Below, piece by piece: positions 43,494-54,307 of a DNA stretch of 64,000 bases (positions within the stretch are counted from its first letter, which is position 1; the number at the start of each line of letters is the position of its first letter). The stretch is from Micropterus salmoides (taxonomy: Eukaryota; Chordata; Actinopteri; Centrarchiformes; Centrarchidae). The notes below the pieces were generated by a model. The model had not been told where the DNA came from. It made no database searches and saw only the letters and a program-made list of their open reading frames with translations. Position numbers and translations under genes: made by a program. Location of the stretch: NCBI RefSeq assembly GCF_014851395.1, contig NW_024041039.1:2056360-2120359 (forward strand), given 5' to 3'.

Positions 43494-43502
43494 GGTGACT
43501 CC
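43494..43502 (-). promoter_or_regulatory. TATA box of gene C
   Basis: TAATATAAA followed by GGAGCAGGTCTC on the minus strand, as in gene B. Upstream identity with B is lost within about 15 bp, so the shared core promoter is short. The region 43545-43880 holds no supported feature. Confidence 0.75.
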
Positions 43503-43884
43503 ACCCATAGAGTCCGTGGGCCGGACCAGATATCAGTGAGCAAAACCTTCCTCGTGCTCTCTATCAGAGAAGGGGGTGGGGGGTTACAGTAAAGGCTGAC
43601 TCAGAGCTGGGGGTGAAGGTTGTCTCCACTTACAAAGGGAATATTATGTCTATCGCTTGTAAATACATAAATAGCAGTACTGGAAATTGAAATGTAACCA
43701 CACTTCCTGAACATACTATGGTTACACTGACATAACAGTAACAGAAATAGAATTTTAGTAAGTATATTTCAGGATCACAGACAAGACCAAACGGCAGAGA
43801 CATTGAGGCCGTACTTAAACAGAGAAGAGCACATTGCTGTTTCATGGTTAGGAATAAATCATATTTTGGGTTTAGTATGTTTCC

Positions 43885-43980
43885 CTAAGGACATTTCAAC
43901 ATGCAGACTGGAGAAGCCGGGGGATGGAACCGCAGATCTTCAGATTAGTGGGCGACTCACTCTCTGAGCCACAGCCGCCC
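43885..43980 (-). mobile_element. SINE head and partial body
   Basis: The minus strand from 43980 begins GGGCGGCTGTGGCTCAG (A box) and has GCGGTTCCATCCCCC (B box), then CTCCAGTCTGCATGTTGAAATG. This is a common fish tRNA-SINE; the body stops after about 95 bp. From 44000 to 44735 no gene is supported. Confidence 0.7.
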
Positions 43981-44749
43981 AATGTACTGTGCTTCCTTTC
44001 TTATCTCCGTTAGGATAGTAAACACTTGACAATCATTTACGAAAGGTAAGAAGATAATTCCGTTCCACAGTTCCTTGCAGTAGTGACACACCATTGTAAT
44101 TCATTACAGAAGACTAACATACATGTAGAAACAACAGAGCACCTATTTTATTATTGTGACACGATCCAAAATTTATGAACATCTTTAAAGGACTGTCTGA
44201 GCTCCAAATCCATAAATCCATACTTACTATCTATACCTATTTATTTATCGATCCAGTTAAGTGTACTCTTGAGGAACAAGCATATTGGATATGTATTCAT
44301 CATTATTACTAAGTATTATATAGCCTACTATGGTCTATGTTGTTTTGCTACCCTAGTTACCAATAGTATAGTTACCAATCCTGTGTTTTTTGTTTTAAAC
44401 AATATTAATATTGTGGAAGATTTCTGTCCTGGTTGATTTGGCTAAACCTGTGTTTACTGGTAGTAGGCTGCCCTAATAGCAAATGCGGTTTAAAACCAGT
44501 GTTACAGATCACAGAATATTGAGCATAACAACACAAGCTATTGTCGTTTTAATAATAAAGTCAGGTAGGAATAGGCTTTTTGCCTTTTTTCATCATTCTG
44601 TGATCTGATTTCATGCTGCACACAGCACAAGTCTGAAAACAGCAGCGCACAGTGAAAAGAAGTCCCACCTTCCCCTGGGGCTATAAAACCCCCTGCACAG
44701 TCTCTTCTCCTCAATCTAAACTGCACTTCACTGAGCTAGCAGGTGGCGG

Positions 44750-45160
44750 ATGCTGGTCCACCCCAAAGACCGCACACCCAAACACAAGAAAAGCAATCTA
44801 GTGTATGCGGTCCAATGCAGTGAGGAATGCACAGACCTGTATATTGGGGAGACTAAACAACCACTACACAAACGCATGGCTCAACACAGAAGGGCCACTC
44901 CTCAGGTCAAGACTCTGCAGTCTACTTACATCTGAAGGACAGAGGACACTCGTTTGAGGACCACCAGGTGCACATTTTAGACAGAGAAGATGGATGGTTT
45001 GAAAGAGGTGTCAAGGAAGCATCTACACCAGGGTGGAGAAGCCGTCATTGAACAGGGGAGGGGGTCTACGCCACCACTTATCCCCCACTTACAATGCTGT
45101 CCTTTCATCACTTCCCAGGAAACTCGACAAACGTAACCTATTGGCCTCAGGTGAAGATAC
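44750..45160 (+). pseudogene. Penelope GIY-YIG endonuclease domain, broken
   Basis: The frame 44780-44935 reads KKSNLVYAVQCSEECTDLYI, then GETKQPLHKRMAQHRRA: the GIY (here VYAV) and YIG motifs with the conserved Cys pair (CSEEC). The C-terminal part continues in other frames: DRGHSFEDHQVHILDREDGWF (about 44940-45000) and PSLNRGGGLRHHLSPTYNAV (45042-45100). The enzyme nicks DNA to prime reverse transcription. Here it is inactivated by at least two frameshifts and a stop at 44933-44935. Confidence 0.85.
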
Positions 45161-45306
45161 CAACGATGGTCGTTCAGTCTTGGCCACAGGTAGTCTTAAC
45201 GACTGTAACGACTGTCGTCACAGCAACAAGGAACACTAACGAACCAGCGGTATCGATGACCCGGGCCAACGACCCCACTGAGGTTAAATAGCTGAGTCAG
45301 TCAGAA

Positions 45307-45340
45307 CTGACGAAGCCCTTTGGATGAGGGACGAAACGTC
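45307..45340 (+). ncRNA. Hammerhead-ribozyme-like core
   Basis: CTGACGA (CUGANGA, 45307-45313) and GAAA (45333-45336) flank a stem II: GCCC near 45315 with GGGAC, one C:A mismatch. GTC follows at 45338-45340. Hammerhead motifs are known from Penelope-like elements. Helices I and III are short and were not fully resolved, so activity is uncertain. Confidence 0.45.
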
Positions 45341-45805
45341 TTCCAGTATCTTCAACCAAGTCCAGTTGCCCTTGATTTTAACCTTCATTGGATAATGTTA
45401 AATGTGTTTCTAATAATTCAAGAAAGATTTTAGTTGGGTGCGGAACTAGCAATTGTGTTTATGTTTGTATGTGCATGTTTTGCATGCTCTGTGAATAGCT
45501 TTGTGGTATCTGTTGTATGGCGTGTTTCTTACTTTATCAATGTACTTCTTGAGAATTATTTCTCTTGTCCTCTTTCTTGTACCTTCAGTAGCGCCTTTTT
45601 AGTTTGAAGGCATCATACGTTCACACTGGTATTTAGTGTTGGTGGCATTTTCTGAGATACTTAGCAAATTCCACTTTGGGTTTTGTTTGTTTCTGCGCGT
45701 ACACTAGCAGGGTCAGACTGACATAATAATTCAGGCAGGGAATTTGACTCCATAATAGGCCACCCTGTTCACGCAAACTACCAGACAGCTTGTTTTGTGG
45801 ATTGA

Positions 45806-47845
45806 CCAGGGGCAATTTTTTAGGGGTGCTGAAGCAAAATTTTATCTAAGCACCCCTAAAAAGTGTAACAATAATTTACTTAAAAACTAATATGAAAATA
45901 ATTTTTTTGTCCTTTAACGTGTCAGTCTGGGCCAAAGTTATACTTTCAATATTGAGGGGGAATACAAGCGGCCCCTCCCAGCTTGGACTGATCCTCTTTT
46001 TTGCTGAATTCTGATTGGCTCAACGGCACAGATCGAAGGAGTTACTTTCCATCTGGGGCGAGTTCAATCCAAAACCTTTTGCATCAGTTTGCAACGTTTT
46101 GTCGGGGTTGAACTAAGCCAGGTTTGTGTGGCAAGCATAGGTGTCATTTACACTGGGGACGCTAGGGACACGTCCCCACCACTTTTTGAAATTGCTGATT
46201 TTGTTCCCATCACCTTTTGAAAATATTTGTTAAAACTGTTCTGAAAATACCTTGCACCAAAAAAGGTAACTAAAGCTGTATTCACACTGAAAGCGAAGTT
46301 AATATGCCCTTTGCTTTACTCGCCTGAGTTTGACTGCTGGACATTTTGAGCAATCACACATACAACGCCATAAGTGAATAAACACAACCCGCAAATACTA
46401 CAGCTGTATGAACTCAAAATAAACATTTTGCTGTGATTTAATTGAAAAACACGGATCAAACAGGGCAATAACTACAATATGATGCTAATTTGTTAGACAT
46501 ATGAATTCACGCTTTGTCAGGTCTGTCAGGAGGACAGCAGGACAATAACCTTTTAAATGTTTGTTTTCTGAAAGGAATTCGGATCGATCGGGGCTATGCT
46601 ATGCTAATTTGTTCACAGTAAAGTACAACAAAAGCTGGAATAAAGTTACATATTTTCTGAACTCACCAGGTAGCTAAACTTCCTCTCTTTTGTGGTGTCC
46701 AAACAATAATTCTGCGATGATGTGTTGAGAGGAAAGCCGCTTGACACTGTTCTTGATCATAAAAGTTTATTAAATCAAGGAGTTCAGCATCAATTACAAG
46801 CTCTGCAGCAGCTTGGAGAGTGACCCAGCCCGATGGCCACTCTGTCTCTCTATACATCAAACATAGCTTATATAGGATATGTTTAGGTATCTGTTAGGTA
46901 CCATAGCAGGGTTTGAGTCTGCAAAATAAAAGGTCAAACCCATAGAAGGGTACAGTACTATTCTGAGGTAACAAAACAAGGGGTTAGAGGTCAAATTTTA
47001 TAGAAGGGTTCAGTCCCTACATAACCACCAATCACTGCTCTCCCCGTAAAAGGTCACTGACCCTCTGACCTACAGTGCTAATTTGAATTGTTGTGAGTCA
47101 AATGCACAAATATTGGATACCACACTTTCTTTTCTCCCAGCAAACATGAATAGATGATGTTTGGACAATCTCACCGTTTCGCTTTCGCAACATCGTGTCA
47201 AGCGAATTTCTCGTTCAAATTTCTCATTGAAAAATTTGAAACTGCATGAACTGGCAAATGTCTTCACCCCCTAGAGCGAATTCGCAGGAATTCGCATCTT
47301 TGCAGTGACTTTGTATGTAGGCTAATCAAGCCGTCCAAAACACTGGATTCGCTTAAGAAATGAAACTGCTTTGAGAAAGGTTGATTTGCACAATGAGAAA
47401 ACATGCAATGCAATATAGTTCTCCCTCATATAAAAAAAGACATTTCCACCATAAATTGGAACAGGAAATGTCTCCAGATTGCAGGAAACTACTAGTTAAA
47501 TGCTCAAAATCTTCTGGGGGAGGACCCCCAGACCCTCATCACATATATTTCAGCATCAAATATTTTATCTAAATAGTGCTAAAAATCTTCTTGTCTTGTT
47601 CTCGTGCATCATCACGGTTCGTGACCCAAATGTATCATCACGCCTTTAATCTGAGCCCTTCTGTCCCCAACCACTTTTCAACACAAAGTGATGCCCTTGA
47701 CTGATCTGCTCCGCTCTGCACCAGCTCTTCTCTAATAGGCCTACTTAATCTCTCCACCTATTAGTGAACAATTTTGCAAGGTATTGTATGCATGCTACAT
47801 TCACATTAGGGGCTGAGCACCCCTAAAGGTCTGACCCTAGAATCG
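45806..47845. mobile_element. Possible hAT-type repeat interrupted by a solo LTR
   Basis: Left end CAGGGGCAATTTTTTAGGGGTGCTG with AAGCACCCCTAAAAAG; right end TTAGGGGCTGAGCACCCCTAAAG. A similar right end occurs at 10930-10960 next to solo LTR 1. A CACTGGGGACGCTAGGGAC segment at 46154 looks like another hAT end. Boundaries and nesting are not resolved. Confidence 0.3.
46691..47124 (-). mobile_element. Solo LTR 2 with 4-bp target duplication CTTT
   Basis: 434 bp, minus strand TGTGGTATCC ... GGACACCACA, flanked by CTTT at 46687-46690 and 47125-47128. It contains CCTATATAAGC (TATA) and TTAATAAAC about 100 bp from the end. It aligns closely with LTR 1 in the last 220 bp and less in the first half. 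No internal element sequence is nearby. Confidence 0.88.
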
Positions 47846-47849
47846 AACC

Positions 47850-49284
47850 TAGGACTAACCCAGGGGCGGTTATTTGTTGGAACAGGTACTGAACCAGGTA
47901 TAGTCTTTGCCACTATGTTCATCTACAGTCATTTGGGACTGATTATTAAAGTAGCCTTTGTGAACACTGAGTTTTCAAGGTATGCTATGGCTATGGGTGT
48001 ACGCCTAGGCTAGCTACACTAATCATAGCACATTCAAATGTACAATGCTAAAAAATAAGCTTAGGCTACACTTTTAAAGATTAAAATGAGAATATAGAGT
48101 TTGCTCAAATGTTGACATTTTATCTTTATGTACAAGCATCAATCATATCAGAAGTATCAAAAAATGTCACAGACCCACATGTTCACTGAACTTGAACATA
48201 ACCTACAACAATGAAAGTAAGTAGCCTAGGCCTATAACGCAAAAGTCCCTGCAGACACTTTTGACACTGCAGGAGCTGGACTACCTTTTCGCTACACCTC
48301 ACCATCCGCTTCCCCGACAATGCCCAGTGCTTCACACAGCACAGCACAGCACAGCACATGCGGCGACATAACGCCAACACACCTCCCAACCTCCTTTGCC
48401 AGCTCTCTCAACCTTAGCAAAGGGTGTCCAAGCAAAGAGGACCATTTAACTGGCCAGATGGTGTGGTTGGACATAGAGCAGCCATGGGGATTTTTCACTT
48501 TTGTACAGGTCCCCTAGCAGCACAACTGCTCTATGCAGAGGTGTCAGGGTGCCTGGCCACAAGCTTACATGACAAGTGCACAGACTCGGCATTCATATCG
48601 GTTGGGTCCACAAGATATGCGAGGTCCAGGTTGTCCCATCCTTCTGCCCTAAACTAATTCAGCAACTCCACTGCCACCTGGAAGTGGCAGGCATTGACCT
48701 TCTTGACTGCCCTGTCCCAAGAACAGGATGATGTGGCTGTTCCACCCTCTCAGTCCCTATATCTTTCTCTTGTTTTCCCCTCTCTTGTGTTTTTTGTCTG
48801 CCACCACTTTTTCAGTTCTTGTCAAGTGGTACCTGGCGGTGTCACCACAACCTGCACTTTTCTTTCTTGGACACTTTACATTTGTTTTTCACTGCTGGAG
48901 AAAAATTCATGTGTGAGTCCCATGCTTAACGCCTGAGAGTTGGCAGCTCTGGTGTTACATTACTTAAAGGTTAACGTTAAGCTAGCTAAAGCTTTATTTG
49001 CTAGTCTGCCTTACTGTTAGCTCCTTACCTTCACCTGTCATATATACATGGTGCTTCTTAACACTTTTTTGGCCAGAAACTTGGCCATTGCCTCCCTATG
49101 ATTGTATTTTTCTCTCTGTGCTTTGGCTTTTCTGGTCCTGACAGGCTGCTGTGTTCACTTAAAGCGAGTGGAGACAGGGCCAGATTTAAGGAGTCAAAGT
49201 ACAGGTTTAGCAAGGTGGTGCAAGATGTTAAACAGCTGTAATCAGAGAGACTACAACACCAGTTCTCAAGAAATGACTCTGCTG
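47850..49284. other. Unassigned stretch
   Basis: Includes a (CACAG)4 run at 48338-48357. ORFs of 60-80 codons at 48320-48660 and 48694-48936 overlap each other and have no domain I recognise. Nothing else is supported. Confidence 0.3.
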
Positions 49285-49287
49285 AGG

Positions 49288-49479
49288 GGTAATGATGGCG
49301 CAATGGATAAGACACATGCCTTTGGTGTAAAAGACCCGGGTTCAATCCCCCACTGTGTCCCATCCACCATTGTGTCTCTGAGCAAGATACTTAACCCCTC
49401 GTTGCTCCAGAGGCGTGTGGTATAGCAATTGTAAGTCGCTTTGGATAAAAGCGTCAGCTAAATGAATGTAAATGTAAAA
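49288..49479 (+). mobile_element. tRNA-derived SINE, complete
   Basis: A box TGGCGCAATGG (49296-49306) and B box GGTTCAATCCC (49339-49349) in a tRNA-like head. The body has TCTGAGCAAGATACTTAACC and TTGCTCCAGAGG, ending GCGTCAGCTAAATGAATG with an A-rich tail. A truncated relative lies at 6995-7140. Confidence 0.85.
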
Positions 49480-49494
49480 AAATGCTTCTGTCTG

Positions 49495-50294
49495 GAGAGG
49501 CTTCCGACAGATCACCAGCTAAAAACCTAAATCCCCACACTCCAGCGATTCATGCCTTGCTAACGAGTTGAACCAGTTTTACTGTCGCTTTGAAATACAA
49601 TAGGAAAGACCAGACACCATCCTCTGTCTCACCATTGATCCACCATCTCATCCTCCACCTCCTCCACCTTTCTTACCATCCTGGAGAGGGATGAAAACAG
49701 ACTGTTGCACCCTGAAGCACTGTGCTGATCAGCTTTCTCCGGTGTTCAGACATTTTTTACACCTCACTGGAGACATGCCATGTGCCAGCCTGCTTCAAAG
49801 CCTCCACCATCATCCCTGTCCCCCAAAAAACAAGGACCACAGGACTAAACGACTACAGACCCGTCGCCCCTCTTTGGTAATGAAGTCCTTTGAGCGCCTT
49901 GTGTTGTCCTACCTAAAATCCATCACAGATCCACTCCTGGATCCCCTGCAATTTTCCTACAGAGCCAATAGGTCTGTAGATGATGCAGTAAACATGGCCC
50001 TTCACTACATCCTCCAGCACCTGGACTCCCCAGAAACCTACACCAAGATCCTATTTGTGGATTTCAGCTCTGCTTTCAACACCATCATCCCTGCCCTGCT
50101 GCAGGACAAGCTCTCCCAGCTGAACGTGTCTGACTCCAGCTGCAGGTGGATCAGAGAATTCCTGACGGACAGGAAGCAGCATGTTAAGATGGGAAAACAA
50201 GTTTCTGACTCCAGGAACCTCAGCACCAGATCCCCTTAGGGCTGCGTTCTTTGCCCTCCGCTCTTCTCCCTTTATACCAACAGCTGCACCTCGC
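49495..50294 (+). pseudogene. Rex1-like reverse transcriptase, N-terminal part
   Basis: Readable blocks are LKHCADQLSPVF, SLVMKSFERLVLSYLKSIT, LDPLQFSYRANRSVDDAVNM, ILFVDFSSAFNTIIPALLQD (motif A, aspartate present) and CRWIREFLTDRKQHVKMGK. Several frame changes occur before 49880. The SxGSPQGCVLSP motif (B) is damaged at 50220-50265. The enzyme copies LINE RNA; this copy is dead. Confidence 0.8.
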
Positions 50295-50618
50295 CAGGGG
50301 TACTGTATAGGGGGGAAAAGTTAGGACAATTCCAAGGGGCCCTTACTGACAGGTGCCCCAAAAATAGGTCAAAACTAATATCAAATTATATTTATATAAA
50401 CTATCATCATTGAGTATTTTCAATATAATAATAAAATTAATGATCTCTTTGTTTTTGGCAATAGAAGTTAAATATCCCCATTGACCAAAAAGTAAACATC
50501 CATATTGACCGACCACCCCCCTGTATCTGCATGAAATGGTTTGGTCCTGCTTTAGCGCACTTATCAGTGACGGTGTTTAGTTGCAGTCAGTAAATGCGCC
50601 AGAAATACAGTGATCACA

Positions 50619-50735
50619 ATGTTGCCTAGTAAACCAAAATCTGGTTTTCAAAAAAGGAAAGACAAAGGATGTCAATCTGTAACCCAGTTTTTCACCAAGA
50701 AAGGTGGGCAGCCTTTAGTCTGTGAGTGGTGTTAA
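50619..50735 (+). CDS. hAT transposase N-terminal remnant, 38 residues
   Basis: Same frame as 22706-22849: MLPSKPKSGFQKRKD, QSVTQFFTKKGG and CEWC before TAA, but nine codons shorter in the basic run. Start, frame and stop are kept in both copies. It may be a relic fixed in the parent copy. Confidence 0.35.
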   Translation: MLPSKPKSGFQKRKDKGCQSVTQFFTKKGGQPLVCEWC

Positions 50736-51361
50736 CCTGTTGGCTTAATGTCCATAGTGAAATAAACTAGCTAGCTACAGACTAGTGTTAGCCTACATTT
50801 CATCAACATTTAATCACAGGGATTAGCAGACTAACAACAGATGAGTCAGCAGCAGCCCAGTCTACCCATAACTGTAGCCTCCCTGTCCCAGTGAAGAAGA
50901 TGAGCAACACTGTGAATGACATGCCAGTTAGCATCATGCCAGGCAGTCTGTGGGATTTCTCTGTCTCTCTTGCTCTTTTTACCGTAACAAAAAAGAAAAT
51001 GAAATGTTTATTAATGACAGAATTTTTAAATTACTTTCTCACAAAATGATCACTATGAAATAAAATAAAACAACCTCCTGTCTGTACTGGATGCTGGACA
51101 GTTGGAAAGAGTGAGTAGCTTACCTCAGCCTGCATGGAAGTTACAGACAATATTAAAATAATCCAGTAGACAAGTTCATTTAGATTTAATTGTGGCTGTT
51201 AAATGACATCTATAGATAATATTATTTTTACTATAAATATACACTGAGACTGTAAAAGATTGCCTTAAGGACATTGTTATGGTGGACATTAATCTTGCAT
51301 CAAATAGTGAACTGCATACTGTATGTACAAATCACCAGCAGTAACTATTGTGCTAGTACTA

Positions 51362-52176
51362 TAATAATAATAATAATAATAATCCTTATTTGTAGAGCAC
51401 TTTTCAAAAACAAGTTACAAAGTGCTTAACAAGTATAAAGAATAATACAAAAACAAGATAAGAGCATGAAAAATTGAAAAGACTAAAATACAGATTAATA
51501 TGAAATTAGTAAAATACAATAAAATAAAAGGGATAAAATAAAGTCAAATAAGATCGGAAAGGCTCTCCTGTAAAAGTATGTTTTAAGAAGGGACTTAAAA
51601 GAGTTCACTGACTCGGCCGACCTGATTTCCTCGGGCAGGCTGTTCCAGAGCCTCGGGGCCCTGACAGCAAACGCTCTGTCCCCTTTAGTTTTCAGTCGAG
51701 ACTCTGGAACAGACAACAGACCTCTGCCCGAGGATCTCAAGGTACGTGCTGGTGCGTATGGGACTAAAAGGTCAGAAATATAACAAGGCGAGAGGCCATG
51801 AAGAGCTTAAAAAGTGATCAATAGAATTTTAAAGTCAATTCTAAAACATACTGGGAGCCAGTGTTATGAAGCTAAAATAGGAGTAATGTGGTCATATTTC
51901 TTTGTTCTGGTTAAAAGCCTGGCAGCTGAGTTCTGGACAGTCTGGAGTCGATCAATAGATTTTTGGGTTAAACAGGTGAAAAGGCTGTTGCAATAATCCA
52001 GGCCGTGATGAGATGAAGGCGTGTAAAATGGTCTCAGTGTCCTTAAAAGTTAACATAGATCGAGTTTTAGCTATATTTCTAAGTTGATAAAAACATGATT
52101 GAACAAGCTTTGTGGTGTGCTGCTCGAAATTTAAATTACTATCAAACCAAACACCAAGGTTCTTTGTGCCTGTGTG
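51362..52176 (-). mobile_element. L2-type LINE 3' end nested in hAT copy 2
   Basis: The 3' end is marked by an (ATA)n run (51361-51382) and TTTGTAGAGCACTTTTC. AGTACTA on both sides (51355-51361 and 52177-52183) is a 7-bp target duplication. The minus-strand frame 51740-51540 reads SSGRGLLSVPESRLKTKGDRA and PRLWNSLPEEIRSAESVNSF, the RT C-terminus. Copy 1 of the hAT lacks this insertion. Confidence 0.88.
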
Positions 52177-52320
52177 AGTACTAGTATTGAACTACAAGAA
52201 ACAAGACAGTTGCAAGCCTTTAATTAGAGTTATGTAAAGCTTTGTGGTGACAACAGCTACACAGAGGGGGCCCAATTAGATTTTTTGTCATGGGGCCCAA
52301 AATTTCTGGCAGTGCCGCTG

Positions 52321-52660
52321 CATCAAGCTCCTAAAGTTTGCGGATGACACCTCCCCCATTGGACTCATTTCAGGTGGGAATGAGTCCGCCTACAGGTGGG
52401 AGATCGACCATCTGGTGACCTGGTGCAGCCAGAACAGTGTGGAGCTCAACGCTCTGAAGACTGTGGAGATGGTTGTGGATTTAAGGAAGAGCCCAGCCCC
52501 ACCCTCATCCACCCCCATCATCCTGCATGACTCCACAGGTGCCACTGTGGACTCCTTCCGCTTCCTGGGCATCAACATCTCCCAGGACCTCAAGTGGGAG
52601 CTGAACATCACCTCCCTCACCAAGAAGGCCCAGCAGAGTATGTACTTCCTGCAATAGCTA
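52321..52660 (+). pseudogene. Rex1-like reverse transcriptase, C-terminal part
   Basis: Continues from before the hAT: IKLLKFADDT (catalytic FADD at 52337-52348), LISGGNESAYRWEIDHLVTW, CSQNSVELNALKTVEMVVDL and FRFLGINISQDLKWELNITS, ending QQSMYFLQ and TAG. The frame is open from FADD to the stop. Confidence 0.85.
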
Positions 52661-52902
52661 AAGAAGTTTTGCCTGCCAAAGGCAATGATGGTGTACTTCT
52701 ACATCCTCACTCGTGCTTTATGCTCATGTTGTGAATTTTTGCGCATTCTTGCCAGCATTGTGTATTTTTTGATCTACTTACTTTTTATATATGTATATTT
52801 CTATTTATGTTCATGTGTACTGTAAGCACCAATTTATACCAAGTCAAATTCCTCATGTATGTAAAAATGTACCTGGCAATAAACCTGATTCTTATTCTGA
52901 CT

Positions 52903-53984
52903 TTAAATTAGCGGCTCCTGCACATCTGAATGGCCGAGTGTTTCAGATGACAAGTATGAAATATATTTTTTAAATGATAACAATTATTTATTTATCATGT
53001 AAATACATATAATTGTTTTGCTGTGATATGTGATATAATACAGTCAGTAAAATGTTGTACTTGATCCCATTTAAGGGTCAACCATAGACCTATGCACGGG
53101 CCCCCCTTTGTTTAACGGAAGGGTACCAACAATTTTGTCCACGTCCGTAGTTGTGTTTCACTCTAACATTGTTCAGAGACAAGGTCTGGCAAAGAACCAT
53201 GACACAGACAGAACGTGAGATGCGCTACCAAGCTGCCGGACAGACCGACTAGAAAGTGAATCGCTGCTGACACCGAGGTTTCAGAGGAGAGAACAGTTTA
53301 CCTGACTGCTGTTCCTGCAGTTCACTTTTATTATGTTTTTTTCTCTTATTGTGCCCTGATTGCATTTCATAAAGGATTTAAATAAATGTTAGTTAAGATA
53401 AAAAAGTAGTATTATCTGCCAGTCACACGCTTTAAATGTTAAAATATCTGTTACATACGGTGCTGCTGCTTATATTATTTCACTATCTGTAAACAAATTT
53501 CAGAGGTGAATGCGTGTGTCTGTGGGTGGGGATGCATGATAATGTGGGCTGGTGTGGCTCTAATGCCAGTGGTGAATTTTTGTCCCATTCTGCCCCTGAA
53601 ATGAGGGGTTGAGTTCACGTGGGAGCTAGCAAAATTCACATGAAGGGAAAGCACCTCAAAGCCTGCCAATGGTTGTGTAACTACTGAGTATTTTAATTTT
53701 ATTCAACTTTATACTTCTGCTACTAGATTTGTTTAAGACCTTTAGTTACTAGTTACATTGCATATTTTTTAATAATTAATAATAAAGATACACCAATTAA
53801 TAAATGATGTTATATTATTATAGTTTAAGGTACACAGCAGCATATTAAGTAATAGAAATTACCTCCACCTTTACCAGCTGGAACATTACAGCAATGAACA
53901 CATTGCTGTAATGCATCAATAATTATAAACCAAAAACTGAAATGTAACATTATGCAAAATTAGTACTTTTCCTTTTAAAGACGT
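52903..53984. other. Unassigned AT-rich stretch
   Basis: No coding frame with a recognised domain, no repeat family identified. A short GC-richer part at 53095-53300 may be a repeat remnant. Confidence 0.3.
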
Positions 53985-54178
53985 TTTTTAAGCCTTTATT
54001 TGACAGGACAGTGGATAGAGTGAGGAAATGACGGAGAGAGAGATACACGGCAATATGCAGCAAAGGGCCACAGGCCGGACTTGAACCCGGGCTTCTGCAG
54101 TAAGGACTCAGCCTTGTACATGGGCGCACTCCCTGGAGCTGAAGCTCCACACTGGAGCTAACCACGTCCCTCCTTTTG
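53985..54178 (-). mobile_element. tRNA-derived SINE
   Basis: The minus strand has GGGTTCAAGTCC (B box, 54088-54077), then GGCCTGTGGCCCTTTGCTGC and a CACTGTCCTGTCAAATAAAGG end, a very common fish SINE. The head is interrupted by AGCTTCAGCTCCAGGGAG, so the A box is not clear. Confidence 0.65.
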
Positions 54179-54307
54179 ATACTTACTATTATATTTACTT
54201 TACTTAATATACTACGTATATTTTGATGTATATACTTTTGTAAGCTCACTGTCTCTGCACCACAGTCCATTATAAACCACATAATACATGAAGTTTACGA
54301 AGGCAGG

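Larger units (their letters stand above)
44745..45400 (+). mobile_element. Penelope-like retroelement, 3' end
   Basis: A GIY-YIG endonuclease remnant (44750-45160) is followed by about 230 bp with a CTGACGA...CGAAAC core and TTCAACCAAGTCCAGTTGCC, the terminal sequence of many fish Penelope elements. The reverse transcriptase is missing (5' truncation). Confidence 0.85.
50295..52320 (+). mobile_element. Non-autonomous hAT element, copy 2, inside the Rex1-like LINE
   Basis: Begins CAGGGGTACTGTATAGG and ends GGCAGTGCCGCTG, like copy 1 at 22376. The flanking 8 bp (CACCTCGC and CATCAAGC) agree at only five positions, so the target duplication is decayed or was altered. Without the nested L2 the element is about 1.2 kb, close to the 1.25 kb of copy 1 without its own insertion. 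Confidence 0.88.
49495..52902 (+). mobile_element. Rex1-like LINE, split by a hAT element
   Basis: RT sequence runs to 50294, is interrupted by hAT copy 2 (50295-52320), and resumes at 52321 with the catalytic FADD. The 3' UTR ends at 52902 with GGCAATAAACCTGATTCTTATTCTGAC, a TTCTGA-type tail. The thumb and C-terminal region after QQSMYFLQ are missing, so an internal deletion also occurred near 52740. Confidence 0.85.

Noticed and set aside
48320..48660. Overlapping ORFs with GQMVWLDIEQPWGF-like text
   Set aside because: Two frames share the same bases, neither has a recognisable domain, and codon pattern gives no preference. Left unassigned.
50287..52328. 8-bp target duplication for hAT copy 2
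   Set aside because: CACCTCGC and CATCAAGC match at only five of eight positions, so I do not claim a duplication here, unlike copy 1.
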